DNA of 64,000 nt, taken from contig CM061918.1 of NCBI GenBank assembly GCA_031002005.1, forward strand, positions 59,029,478-59,093,477, in the 5' to 3' direction. The translations under genes were made by a program, and so were the position numbers. This document shows, in pieces, positions 22,140 through 32,885 of the stretch. A model generated the notes under the pieces. It saw nothing but the letters and a program-made list of their open reading frames with translations. It was not told where the DNA came from and made no database searches. The DNA comes from Vandiemenella viatica (lineage: Eukaryota; Arthropoda; Insecta; Orthoptera; Morabidae). Each line of letters begins with the position of its first letter. Within the stretch, counting starts at the first letter, position 1.

Positions 22140-23366
22140 CAGAGTTTGGACAAAATAATATGAACACCATGCGATAGAGTACGGGTTGTTGCATGTTGGC
22201 ACCACTACTTCCGTGTGAATACTGCAAAGCGAATGTACGGCATAATTGACGTGGCAGGTCTTGTAGGATACGTGCCAGTGTATTATACGTTTTGTTCTGC
22301 AACGGTTATAGCAAGCTATTGGTGAAATACGTGATCTCTCAGACTTCGAAAGAGGGCAAATCGTTGGAGCTAGGTTAGCGGGAGCGTCTGTGAAGAAACC
22401 AGCTGAGCTGTTTAACGTCTCACGAGCGACAGTATCCACGGTAATGACAGCATACACAAAACATGGTAAAACATCTTGGGCGAGGAGGAATAGTGGACGA
22501 AAACCAAAGTTAACCGACGGAGACCGACGAACATTAAAAATGATTGTGGCCAGACAACACAAAACTACCGCAGCAAAAGTGACAGCAGAACTCAACACAC
22601 ACCTGAGTAATACTGTTTCGACAAAAACAGTATGGCAGGAGCTCCACAAAGCTAACATTCATGGAAGGGCTGCACTTGTAAAATCCCTTATAACGGCTAC
22701 TAACGCTAAGTTGCGAAACAAGTGGTGCCACGATCATAAAAACTGGACACTTGATGGTCCAATGAATCATTGTTCACATTGTTTCCTACTAACAACCGTA
22801 TTTATGTATGAAGAACCCCGAAAGAAGCCTACGATCTGGACTGCCTGCGTCCTACAGTCAAGCTTGGGGGAGGTTCCGGCATGAGTTGGGTGGCTATATC
22901 GTGGTATTCAGCTGGCCCTCTCATTCACATCACTGGCCGGATGACTGCGAATGAATATCTCGTCATCCTCAGTGACGAAGTTCTTACTATGACTAGCATA
23001 CTGCTGCCAAACACTGCCATCTTCCAAGATGATAAAGTGCTCATACACAAAGCCAAAAAGGTTCTGTCCTGGTTCGCGGGGCATCAGAATATCACCAAAC
23101 ATTTTCCCTGGCCAGACCTCAATATAATTGTACAGTTGTGGGGAATAAGGAGCAGAGAATAAGCAGCAGATTTCCACCTCCAACATCATTGAAGCAATTG
23201 GCGAAACAAGAATGGGACAACATTCCGTTGGAAACTATTTAGACACTCTACAAATTTATTCCGCGATGAAGTGTAGCTGTTGCAGAAGCAGAAGGAGGTC
23301 CAACACTATATTAATAAATCAATAGTATGGAAATGTGAGGTGTTCATTTATTTTTTCCAACCCCTG
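22140..23366 (+). mobile_element. Tc1-like transposon with both TIRs
   Basis: The left end CAGAGTTTGGACAAAATAAT (continuing ATGAACACC) pairs with the inverted right end, which reads CAGGGGTTGGAAAAAATAAA (continuing TGAACACC). Both sides abut a TA dinucleotide (22138-22139 and 23367-23368), the standard Tc1/mariner target duplication. At 1227 bp the length is typical of a complete Tc1-like element. The interior encodes a single degenerate transposase. It is the best-bounded cut-and-paste element left of the gap. Confidence 0.88.
22325..23240 (+). pseudogene. Tc1-like transposase, inactivated
   Basis: The N-terminal paired-type DNA-binding region is clear: SDFERGQIVGARLAGAS, then FNVSRATVSTVMTAYTKHG and GRKPKLTDGDRRTL. 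The catalytic domain follows with the first DDE motif reading SNES instead of SDES (Asp to Asn, about 22764), then, after a frameshift near 22760 and an in-frame TGA near 22808, LGGGSGMSWVAISW, FQDDKVLIH (second Asp present) and PWPDLNIIVQLWG (third motif region). The substituted catalytic Asp, stop and frameshift each would inactivate it. The family cuts and pastes DNA at TA. Confidence 0.85.
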
Positions 23367-23845
23367 TAAGTTTATTTATAGGTTACAGATTATGTGCTAT
23401 AATCTCATAAATGTTATAATGAAGAATTTGCTGAAAGAGTTTTAAGTCGCGGCGCATTCCACCTCCGCAGTGATTGGACGTACAACTTATATTACGAACT
23501 TCGGAGAGGTGAAAGCGCAAACCACATTCGCGGTGGAGGACAGTTTAAGCAATTGTTCAAAATCTGTCATCACGTGTCTTCTTAGCACTAACCCACCGCA
23601 CGGCAGCGCGTTTGCAAACACACTAACAGCTTGAAACAGGCGGGACCGTGCGAAGATCTGCGGACTAAATCGCGCTGTAACGGAGCTCTGTGAGAAACCT
23701 AGCGCTACCGCTACGTTACGGGGCAAGTGTTTGGATCCTGCGGCGTCCGACAACAACCTGTGTAGAGTCTCGCCTCGCTCGGTTTATCGCTGCCAGCGCG
23801 ACCTCTGGAGGCCAAATGCCGGAACTACAGGACCGAGCCTCGACG
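23367..23845. other. GC-richer flank upstream of the LINE, partly an older LINE end
   Basis: No host gene is seen. The last 60 bp or so read AKCRNYRTEPRRKLVQQ on the plus strand across the target duplication. This resembles the LRCKSYRDMRKEL block of the inserted LINE and fits with a target inside an older LINE. Upstream of about 23780 I recognise nothing. Confidence 0.35.
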
Positions 23846-23860
23846 TAAGCTCGTACAACA
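23846..23860. repeat. Left target-site duplication of the LINE
   Basis: taagctcgtacaaca, identical over 15 bp to 29464-29478 directly after the poly-A. It fixes the LINE 5' end at 23861. Confidence 0.92.
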
Positions 23861-24122
23861 CAGTTTAGCTTCAGCTACGAGCGCATGCGGAACTAGTGTA
23901 CAGCCGAGAGTGAGCCTTTCCTGTTTACGTGTGTGGTTGTTAGTGAAGCGGGACTACAACAGTGTGCGGCATTTGCGCCGAGTGTGTATATTAGTGAAAA
24001 ACCAGACGTAGTGGACATAACATTAGAATACAAAGTATCTGCTAAATTAACTCGAAGGAAGCGAGTGTACCTCGGATACACATCAATCTATCCGAAACTT
24101 TAAAGTTCGTGAAGGAGGCAGG

Positions 24123-25529
24123 ATGGCGGAAGCGAGTGGCGGTGCTACTGCCAAAGCAGCAGAGGAGAGGAATGAACCATTCATTTATCAAGCAGAACAA
24201 GACATGTCAGAGACAACAAAAAAGAAAATAGAAGAACACAATGAGGACAGCGAAGAAGAAGTTAAATACAATCTTAGAAAGAAAAGAAGAGCTACCGGGA
24301 AAAGAAGTATACCTATAAGCAACAAAGAAGATTTCGATACAACAGAAATAGTGCCTAAGTTGAACAAGGATCAAACTATAAAGCAGACAACATCCTCGCT
24401 GACATATCACGTCACAGAGACTGCGAGCAGATCAACAAATGACCAACTGAACCCAACACGACCAAGTCTAGAAGGACAAAAGGAAAATAACACAGCACCA
24501 ATGAAACGTTGCAGACTGTATAACCGGCACTCACAGGGACCATATCTCGTATCAATCGAACCAGAGATGAACAGCCAACTGCCTCACCCTATACAATTAG
24601 GCAAAATACTCTATAACAAGATTAATGGTCTTCAGCGGATCAACCAACAGGGAAAAAATCGGATGATGCTGGAATTTACTAAAGCTGAGGCGGCAAACAA
24701 CTTCGTTGGAAATGATGTCTTCTTACAATCACTAAGATTAAAGGCCTATATCCCTGCAAGCAGGGTAGAGTGCAAAGGTGTAATCAAGTACGTCCCTACA
24801 GACTTGAATGAGGAAGAGCTGATAAGAAACGTTAAAGCTTCCGCTCCGATAGTAGGCGTAAGAAGATTCATGAAAAGTATACATTTGGACGGAAAAATAG
24901 AAAGAAAACCATTACAAACGGTTCTACTCACGTTTGAAAGCCAGTTTCTTCCGGAAGAAGTAGAAATCTACTATCTCAGATTCAAGGTTACTCCATACGT
25001 GTATCCAGTGACGCAGTGCTTTAAATGCCAAAGATTTGGTCACATCTCCTCCAACTGTAGAGGGAAAGAAAGGTGCACTAAATGCGGAGAGGAGCACAAT
25101 GCAACCTGCTGTAACAAGGAAGAAGCTAAGTGCGCGAATTGTGGTGGAGACCACAAAGCAAACGACAGAGCATGTCCAATAAGGAAACGAGAAGAGGAGC
25201 GAAAGCAGACACAGGCACTTGGCAGTAAAACACCAGCCAGGGCAGGATATGAACACAACCCAAAAGAATTTCCCCCCATACAGTCCAAAACCTTTAGTGC
25301 GGCTGCAATGGGAGAAAAGACCAACCAATATAAGGAGATACATGAAAGAAGATTACCTACGGTAAGAAGAGAAACAAGTACAGATCAGATGGCGGAGCAT
25401 GAAAACAAGGAAACGAATGTCGAAAGCATTAGCATCATTGTGAAAATTGTGACCAAAGTCATTATGCAACAATTAAATGGAAACATCCCCAAGGAAGTGA
25501 TAGAAAAAAATTCAGGAAGAATCCACTAA
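24123..25529 (+). CDS. LINE ORF1 (gag-like nucleic-acid-binding protein)
   Basis: An intact 468-codon frame from an ATG in the context aggatggcgg. Residues 1-130 are charged and low-complexity. About 130-290 forms the central globular region (GPYLVSIEPEMN, then GVIKYVPTDLNEEELI). Three knuckles follow: CFKCQRFGHISSNC (about 299-312), CTKCGEEHNATCC (about 318-330) and CANCGGDHKANDRAC (about 337-351). The protein coats the element RNA in the ribonucleoprotein. The printed stop at 25527 follows a run of seven A; without one A the frame would continue to a TAA at 25609-25611, overlapping an ATG at 25604. I infer that the natural ORF1 end is there and the printed stop is an indel artefact or lesion. 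Confidence 0.88.
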   Translation: MAEASGGATAKAAEERNEPFIYQAEQDMSETTKKKIEEHNEDSEEEVKYNLRKKRRATGKRSIPISNKEDFDTTEIVPKLNKDQTIKQTTSSLTYHVTETASRSTNDQLNPTRPSLEGQKENNTAPMKRCRLYNRHSQGPYLVSIEPEMNSQLPHPIQLGKILYNKINGLQRINQQGKNRMMLEFTKAEAANNFVGNDVFLQSLRLKAYIPASRVECKGVIKYVPTDLNEEELIRNVKASAPIVGVRRFMKSIHLDGKIERKPLQTVLLTFESQFLPEEVEIYYLRFKVTPYVYPVTQCFKCQRFGHISSNCRGKERCTKCGEEHNATCCNKEEAKCANCGGDHKANDRACPIRKREEERKQTQALGSKTPARAGYEHNPKEFPPIQSKTFSAAAMGEKTNQYKEIHERRLPTVRRETSTDQMAEHENKETNVESISIIVKIVTKVIMQQLNGNIPKEVIEKNSGRIH

Positions 25530-25612
25530 GATGGTCATGCAAGAAATAAAGCAAATGGGAGACAGGGAAAACACAATGGAGATAGGCGATGCTGCAGATA
25601 ATAATGGATAAA

Positions 25613-28600
25613 GGGCTAAACTTATAATTCTACAATGGAATGCCAGAAGCCTGATACCCAAATGGAATGAATTACAGAGAGTTATTGAGGAACATGCTCC
25701 CACGCCCTATTGATCACCGAAACTTGGCTACATGATAATATTAACATAAAGCATAAAAACTATAACATATATAGGAAAGATAGGGGTGACGGATTCGGAG
25801 GAGTAGCCATACTAGTCAGAAAAGATGTGAATAGCAACATCAGAGACATAGTAGAGCCGTCTGCTAATTTAGAAGTGCTATCCGTCGACCTGAAACACAA
25901 AGATCCGATAGAAAATGTGACTGTTGTTTACAAACCTCCTCAAGTTAACATGAAGGAAGAGGACTGGGAAGCTCTATTTGATCAGATACCACCCAAAAGC
26001 TTCGTGGGAGGGGATTTTAACTGCGCACCACCCGATGTGGCAGGAAAGACAGCGGGATCAGCAAGGTGAAGAACTGGCGTCGGCGATAACCTCGTCCTCA
26101 CTTACCGTGCTGAACAACAAGCACGGAACGCGACTAGGGACGCCATTCCAAAGGAACTCGTCACCCGACATCTCACTAATTGCGGCATGCCTGAGGACCA
26201 GGACTAAATGGGAGATGTTACAGGACTCACTAGGTAGCGATCATCTGATACTGAAAATCACGTTGGATTCCGTGGCGAAAACGAAGTTAAGCACATCAAA
26301 GAGGCGCTGGAAACTGTAGTAGAGCTAACTGGAACTTATACCAAGAAAGAATCAGTACAAGAATAGAGCACTTAAGCTCAAACACAGGCAACCTTCAACA
26401 ACGATACAATGAATTGGAAGAGATAATAATTAAAACGGCAGAAGAATGCATCCCGGAATATAAAGTAAACGAGGAAAGCAAGATTAATAGAAAACCCTGG
26501 TGGACCAGTGAATGCGCTAGAGCAGTAGCGAGACGACGCCTTGCAACCAAAATGTATAGAAAAGACTCGACATTCCAGAATTTTAGGATACTTAGACAAA
26601 CAACAGCAGAGGCCAGAAATATTATCAGAAAAACCAAAAGAGAAGGATGGAAAACCTTCTGCTCCAGCATCAAATATGGCACCTTCGACGCAAGAAATGT
26701 GGAAGAAGCTACGATGGTTCAACGGCAAGAGATCTTCCCAAAACATCATCTACACAGACGACAAGCTGGCGGAACAATTTCTAGAATTAACGGCACCTGC
26801 ATTTGTTCCCGGGAATACGGTATGGAATGCTCAGCAGCACCCTAAAGAAAACTACAACATCTCAAATAACGAATTCTTCAGCATGTCTGAGCTTGAAAGT
26901 GCCATTAAAAAGAGGGATACAGCTCCAGGAATGGATAGTATCACTTATTCAATGATAGACAAACATGCCACAAAATGCCAAACATAAAATTCTGAACCTA
27001 TTCAACGAAATGATAAACAGATCTTACGTGCCGGAACAATGGAGAAATGTAGTAATTGTCCCAGTGCCGAAAACCCAATAGGGACAAGAATGATGCATCG
27101 GCATATCGGCCTATATCACTAATCCGTGCATGGCTAAATTAATGAGCACAATGATAAAGAACAGGATGGAATGGCATGTAGAACACCAATCGTAAACCTC
27201 GATCACCGCACCATGGGATTTCGGAAGGGGTGCAGCACAATGGATGTCATTAGCACACTAGTTACGGACATCCAATTAAATTTTGTCAGAAATAACTATC
27301 TCCTAGCTGCGTTCCTGGACATAAAAGACGCATACAATAACATACAGATCAATATATTACAGGAAGCCATGGAAGAGATGAAGCTACATAATAAACTCAT
27401 ATCTTGGTGCTTGCAATTATCCTGGGTCACAGAGTAATATAATACACACAGCAGAAGGAAAGAGATTTGAACGACACGTCTACCAGGGGAATTCCACAGG
27501 GTGACCCAATGAGTCCGACCCTCTTCAATATATACTCGGCTAAGCTGTTCACCGAGCTACCAGGAATGGTGACCTTCCTTCAGTATGCGGACGATTTTGT
27601 GATATATGTCTCCCATCCCGACAAAGAAAAGGCAAGAGTTATACTACAAGCCGCAGTTTACAGCAATCCTTGAAAAGCTGAGAGAGAAAGGATTAGACAT
27701 GACAATACAAAAAAGTAAAATATGTATATTTACTCATAGACATTACCAAGAAAATGAGCTTAAAAATAACTCTAAACGGTATTGGGATGGAGTTGGTGAA
27801 GGAAATCAAATTTCTTGGAATATGGCTAGACTCAAAGCTTACGTGGAGAAAACACATAATGGAGCTGAGAGCGTCATCTCTAACGCGGATCAATACAATG
27901 AAAGTAGTTGCTTCAATGAACTGGGAGCGGATCCTCGCCCATTGCGCAATGTGTACTACAGCGGTAGTTAGAAGCAGACTGGACTATGGAAGCTTTCTGT
28001 ACGATAATGCTTTGCAAAAACCCTACAGGCGAAACTTGATTCACTGCAGGCAGCGGTACTGAGGATATAGGAGGCTTCATTAAGACCACTCCAATAGCGG
28101 CAATGGAAGCAGAGACAATAACCCCGCCTCTACATATACGCAGAAAGCAAATAGGGATGAACTTCCTGGTTAAGGGTAAGCTCCAAAAAAGAACACCCAC
28201 TGTTGAGGAAAGTACAGATATTAGCCACGAGATTCGAAGCAAACCTCCAGACCCTCACAGAATGCCAAGACTAGTAACATACAGACAGCTAACTAGTAGT
28301 GGAATATCCATACGGCAGAAATCAACGACCTTTACTCGGAAAAGCAACCTTGGCAAAAAGTGGATTTAGCTTCACATGTGGACCTGTACATCACATCAGA
28401 GCAGCTCGAAAGAAATACTGGAATCAGGAAGAAGCGAAACAAAGGACGATTGAAACAATCAATACAAAGTGGAAAGACTGGTGTCAAATCTTCACGGACG
28501 GATCCAAGGCGGGGGAAGAGGCATGTGCAGCTGCATATGTGGAACCTAGAAGCGACGTCGTAGAAGCGTTCGATTGCCGAACCAATTCTCTACCTTTTCT

Positions 28601-29275
28601 GCAGAACTTTTCGCCATTCTCAAAGGAATACAATATGTCCAAAGTACAGAGAAAAAGAAAGCAGTAATCTGTTCAGATTCGAGAAGCGCCTTGCAGGCAA
28701 TCTTAGCAATCCCTAAAGGCAATGGAAAAAACTACATAGCCTATCAAGTGGCTAGAGAAATAACGAAGACAATAGCTAAAGGGATAGACCTACAATTACA
28801 ATGGGTACCAAGCCACGTGGGTATACAGGGAAATGAAAGAGCCGATAAGGCAGCCAAAGAACAATTAGTTGCAGCACAAAAGGAGGACGTCGCAATACCG
28901 TTCACTGACCTTAGACACTCTGCGCGGATCATAACACTGAAAGAATGGGAAATGAAATGGCAAACCAACAAGGATTCCAAGGACTTGTGGCATCGGGCCA
29001 TTTGCAACAGAATCGAAAGAACGCCATGGTACGAGACCAAAGAACTGAGCAGAAGGAAGATTACATTATTCAACAGGTTACGTACAGGACACTCCCTTTT
29101 AAAGGATAAGAAGCATATCATGAACATTGTAGAGTCGCCAAATTGTGATACATGTGGTGAATTGGAGGATATATATCACGTCTTACTTAGATGCAAATCT
29201 TACAGAGACATGAGAAAGGAGCTGATTGAAAAACAGCTAAAAATTACTGATATAATATCTCTAATGATCACTTAG
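25613..29275 (+). pseudogene. LINE ORF2 (endonuclease, reverse transcriptase, RNase H), frameshifted
   Basis: Domains in order. Endonuclease: LQWNARSLIPKWNEL (25629), LLITETWLHD (25707), GDFN (26013) with AHHPMW in the next frame, SPDISLI and SDHLIL (26160-26260). Reverse transcriptase: FRKGCSTMDVI (27220), AAFLDIKDAYNNI (27308), RGIPQGDPMSP (27484), FLQYADDFVIYV (27573), FLGIWLDSKLTW (27808), RSRLDYGS (27970). RNase H: IFTDGSK (28489), AELFAILKGIQ (28595), CSDSRSAL (28670), WVPSHVGIQGNERADKA (28804). C-terminal knuckle CDTCGELEDIYHVLLRC (29146). Catalytic residues are present throughout. The frame is broken about ten times, mostly by what look like single-base indels, and there are few in-frame stops. 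The enzyme would perform target-primed reverse transcription. Confidence 0.88.
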
Positions 29276-29415
29276 CAACTCCTTGCACCAAAGTTGTCAA
29301 TACCATATGCAAAATATGTAGATAATACCAAAATTTGTATATAAGTCAAATAAACATAAACCCTAACAATAACAACCCTATGTTTATGGCGTAATTAGCC
29401 CAAGGCTAACAGCCA

Positions 29416-29463
<48 letters not shown>

Positions 29464-29465
<2 letters not shown>

Positions 29466-29478
29466 AGCTCGTACAACA
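29464..29478. repeat. Right target-site duplication of the LINE
   Basis: taagctcgtacaaca, immediately after the poly-A tract and identical to 23846-23860. Confidence 0.92.
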
Positions 29479-29605
29479 ACGCTAGAAGATGGACTAAATA
29501 TAACTGATATAACTTCTCTGATGCAATCTCTCTCAGTTCCGAGCATGAAATCGGTCCAAGATAATCTCCCTGTATATTAAGTGTACTAAAGGTGTAATTT
29601 AAAAT
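29479..29605 (+). mobile_element. 3' coding end of an older related LINE (target of the insertion)
   Basis: In one plus-strand frame the flank reads TLEDGLNITDITSLMQSL and continues to a TAA at about 29580. The inserted LINE ends KQLKITDIISLMIT. The shared ITDI.SLM block just before a stop suggests the LINE landed in the 3' coding end of an older relative. The match is short, so the call is tentative. Confidence 0.45.
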
Positions 29606-30605
29606 NNNNNNNNNNNNNNNNNNNNNNNNNNNNNNNNNNNNNNNNNNNNNNNNNNNNNNNNNNNNNNNNNNNNNNNNNNNNNNNNNNNNNNNNNNNNNNN
29701 NNNNNNNNNNNNNNNNNNNNNNNNNNNNNNNNNNNNNNNNNNNNNNNNNNNNNNNNNNNNNNNNNNNNNNNNNNNNNNNNNNNNNNNNNNNNNNNNNNNN
29801 NNNNNNNNNNNNNNNNNNNNNNNNNNNNNNNNNNNNNNNNNNNNNNNNNNNNNNNNNNNNNNNNNNNNNNNNNNNNNNNNNNNNNNNNNNNNNNNNNNNN
29901 NNNNNNNNNNNNNNNNNNNNNNNNNNNNNNNNNNNNNNNNNNNNNNNNNNNNNNNNNNNNNNNNNNNNNNNNNNNNNNNNNNNNNNNNNNNNNNNNNNNN
30001 NNNNNNNNNNNNNNNNNNNNNNNNNNNNNNNNNNNNNNNNNNNNNNNNNNNNNNNNNNNNNNNNNNNNNNNNNNNNNNNNNNNNNNNNNNNNNNNNNNNN
30101 NNNNNNNNNNNNNNNNNNNNNNNNNNNNNNNNNNNNNNNNNNNNNNNNNNNNNNNNNNNNNNNNNNNNNNNNNNNNNNNNNNNNNNNNNNNNNNNNNNNN
30201 NNNNNNNNNNNNNNNNNNNNNNNNNNNNNNNNNNNNNNNNNNNNNNNNNNNNNNNNNNNNNNNNNNNNNNNNNNNNNNNNNNNNNNNNNNNNNNNNNNNN
30301 NNNNNNNNNNNNNNNNNNNNNNNNNNNNNNNNNNNNNNNNNNNNNNNNNNNNNNNNNNNNNNNNNNNNNNNNNNNNNNNNNNNNNNNNNNNNNNNNNNNN
30401 NNNNNNNNNNNNNNNNNNNNNNNNNNNNNNNNNNNNNNNNNNNNNNNNNNNNNNNNNNNNNNNNNNNNNNNNNNNNNNNNNNNNNNNNNNNNNNNNNNNN
30501 NNNNNNNNNNNNNNNNNNNNNNNNNNNNNNNNNNNNNNNNNNNNNNNNNNNNNNNNNNNNNNNNNNNNNNNNNNNNNNNNNNNNNNNNNNNNNNNNNNNN
30601 NNNNN
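29606..30605. other. Assembly gap, exactly 1000 N
   Basis: 1000 consecutive N. The round number indicates a placeholder of unknown true size rather than a measured gap. No sequence inference can be made across it. Confidence 0.99.
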
Positions 30606-30754
30606 ACAACAACACCCGCACGCTATAAATGTGAAACGTTATGTGCGTTTGCGTAGACTGACTGCTGTAGGCAAACACAACGCCCCACTATATATAACAG
30701 TGTCAAAGTAGGCAAGGATATTCATGCGAATCTCAGTTAGTAGGATATATGTAA

Positions 30755-31440
30755 GGGGGCGCCCATTAATAACGTGAGGTGTATTTCCGGAATTCAGGAC
30801 CCGCCCCCCTCTACTACTATTACAATTACTCCGCGTTTGACTAAAAGTGTTTGGCTGGTGAGACTTCGTGAGATTTGATCGGATCCCCCCCCCCCCTGTA
30901 AAATGACGTGAGATTTTGGCGGAGACCCTCCCCCCCTCCCCTACGAATGCACTCTCAACTTTTTGAGACCTTTTTTTTGGCCTCATGCTCCCAAGGGCGG
31001 TTATGGCGGTTATTGCGGTTATGGCGGTTATGGAGATTATGGTGGTTATGGCGGTTATTGTGGTTATGGTGTTTATGGTGGTTTAGCGGTTATGGAGGTT
31101 ATGGTGGTTATGGCAGTTATGGTAGATATGGCGGTTATGGCAGTTATGGTGGTTATGGTGGTTATGGCGGTTATGACGGTTAAAGCGGTTATTGCGGTTA
31201 TAGCGGTTATGGTGGTTATGGCGATTATACCACCCCCCCCTTATAGTCGGTCGGTTTTACCCCCCTAAAATCGACTTTCTCGTCATTTGTAGCTTTTTTT
31301 TTAGCTCTACCATTCTACAAGAATTTCAAAACACCACGTGAGATTTGCATTGACCTCCCTCCCCCTTGATGAGGTTTTGTGAGATTTCGCCAGACCCCCC
31401 CCCCCCCCTATTTCACCTCACGTCCCCTAAGAGGGCTATC
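30755..31440. mobile_element. DNA-transposon relic with GTGAGGTG-containing inverted ends
   Basis: The left end (about 30757) reads gggggcgcccattaataacg, then tgaggtg. The right end (about 31403-31435), inverted, reads a similar purine-rich leader followed by gacgtgaggtga. Inside, the phrase acgtgagattt(tg) recurs at 30907 and 31336 (related gtgagattt at 30868 and 31379), each next to a C-run, as expected of subterminal repeats. The pattern reminds me of ISL2EU/IS4EU-type elements; no transposase is visible. It encloses the GGTTAT minisatellite at 31006-31235. Confidence 0.4.
31006..31235. repeat. GGTTATGGC 9-bp minisatellite
   Basis: About 25 head-to-tail copies of a 9-bp unit with variants (ggttatggt, ggttattgc, agttatggt). 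One plus-strand frame reads GYGGYGGY-type residues, but the frame is broken by taa and frame slips and has no surrounding gene structure, so it is a simple repeat rather than a glycine-rich cuticle protein. Confidence 0.85.
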
Positions 31441-31744
31441 CGCCATCCGCCTGAAGGAGATGTTGATATTTGGTTGCAAGAGACTTATATATTTCTATCT
31501 CATACGCTTATTCCAGTGTGAAAAATTGCTGCTTCCTTAAACAGAACCGGAAGCACGATTTAAAAATTCAACTAATAAATTATATCTTGTAGTATTAGTC
31601 ATGTGGACTTAAATATTTCGCCTATACGAACGGTGAGAATATGATTGAAACCGAAGAAATACCGTGTCACTTTACAAAGAGACAGCAACCTTAGTGATTC
31701 AAAGCTGTCTGGCCCGAGGACCTAGTAGTGGGATTTTTTATTTT

Positions 31745-31990
31745 TATTTTTTGCTTATGGCTTTACACATCGTCACCGTCGAGGTCATTAAAGACGGTAA
31801 AAGACTGGGGGCAAGGAACGGGAAGGAATACGGCCATGGTCTTTTTAAAGGAACTGTCTCTGCTTTCACCTGCAGTGATTTTGAAAAAACAATGGACAAT
31901 CGAAATCTGGATGGCCGGACGTGGATTCGAACTTGCGTCCTCCTGAACGAGAGGCCAGAGCGTTACCCCGCACCCTCCACGCTCGCTGGT
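31745..31990 (-). mobile_element. SINE family 1 copy (minus)
   Basis: Minus orientation: the tail (ttatggctttaca...gtcgaggtcatta) comes first, then the conserved body (atcgaaatctggatggccgg) and the tRNA-like head with the B-box complement ggattcgaac at 31922, ending near the inverse of the gagcgtgg leader at about 31985. Somewhat diverged. SINE1 is defined at 36605-36845. Confidence 0.8.
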
Positions 31991-32274
31991 CTGAATTATT
32001 GCCGGATGTTACAAACAGGTGTTTCTCAACAATTAATACCATCAGCAGCGATATAGTCCAGCGACTCTTTAACTGTGACACCTACGCGTTCGAGCTGGAT
32101 GGACGTCGTAACTCTGTATCCACGTGGCAATACACGTGTCTATCACAATACAATCTCCCAGTCAAACACATTACTGCTTAATGAGCTGCGGTTTCCAGCC
32201 GGATTTCAGATACTCATCTGCGGGCGGCGCTGTGGAAAAACCCTACTATTCAGAACAGAAAGTACGAAGTATCA

Positions 32275-32475
32275 TGAGAGCTTTAGAGCCTGCCATTCGG
32301 GAGGACGGGGATTCAGATCCCAGTCCGGTCATGCTGATCTCGCTTTTCCAGAGTTCCCCGGAATTACTCTAGGTTGGTGCAGGGGCGTTTCATTCAAAAT
32401 ACCGTATTCGAATTCCTTCCCGTTGCTTCTCTCTATCCTCTTCCGGTTCCAATCACTCCGGCGTAAACCTCGAAG
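32275..32475 (+). mobile_element. SINE family 1 copy (plus), diverged
   Basis: Plus orientation with cattcgggaggacggggatt, a degenerate B box (cagatcccagtcc), the atttcagag-type body and gaattccttcccgtt. The first bases of the head and the end of the tail are lost. Confidence 0.7.
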
Positions 32476-32757
32476 AAAAAAGTTAGAAAATTCCGCTTTA
32501 GCTTGTGAAAAATCTTAAGAAATTGATTGTGGAGTAAAATTGTCAAGCAGATTTATCAGATGAAATATGATTACATGAATTAAATATTACTGTTGTTTGG
32601 ATGTACAACTGAGACTGTAGATCCGAAGATGAAAGGACAGAGGTGTGAAATAAGGTAGTGTGCTGAAGTATAAAATGCCTTATCGAAGCAGCATTTGTGT
32701 ATTTTTGACAGTATGTATTAGAGAACCATTTTCAGGAAATTCTAAAGTATTTACTTC

Positions 32758-32885
32758 TTATGCCGGAATGCTTCCTTCAAAAAGCCACGGCCGAATTCCT
32801 TCCTGTTCTTTGCCCCCAGCACTTTTTCACCTCTAATGACCTCGACGTCGAAGAAGCGTAAAAAAACAAAAAAACAAAAAAAGTA
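32758..32885 (+). mobile_element. SINE family 1, 3' half only
   Basis: Begins within the body (gccggaatgcttccttcaaa), runs through ggccgaattccttcc and ctctaatgacctcgacgtcg to an A-rich tail. No tRNA head: a 5'-truncated copy. Confidence 0.8.

Larger units (their letters stand above)
23861..29463 (+). mobile_element. Full-length I-like LINE retrotransposon
   Basis: A 5.6-kb non-LTR element bounded by a perfect 15-bp target duplication and ending in about 45 A (29419-29463). The 5' UTR is 23861-24122. ORF1 is a gag-like protein with three zinc knuckles. ORF2 has apurinic-type endonuclease, reverse transcriptase, RNase H and a C-terminal CCHC-like knuckle. RNase H in ORF2 plus three ORF1 knuckles points to the I/LOA-like group rather than Jockey. 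The 3' UTR is 29276-29418. A perfect duplication and long poly-A argue for a recent insertion, yet ORF2 has about ten frame breaks. Confidence 0.93.

Noticed and set aside
24207..25343. Minus-strand frames within LINE ORF1
   Set aside because: They lie opposite an intact 468-codon ORF1 with three zinc knuckles and have no motifs of their own.
29599..30678. 359-codon minus-strand frame
   Set aside because: It runs through the 1000-N gap and has almost no real codons.
31006..31235. GYG-rich frame resembling a cuticle or eggshell protein
   Set aside because: It is a 9-bp simple repeat with frame slips and a stop, no signal peptide and no exon structure.
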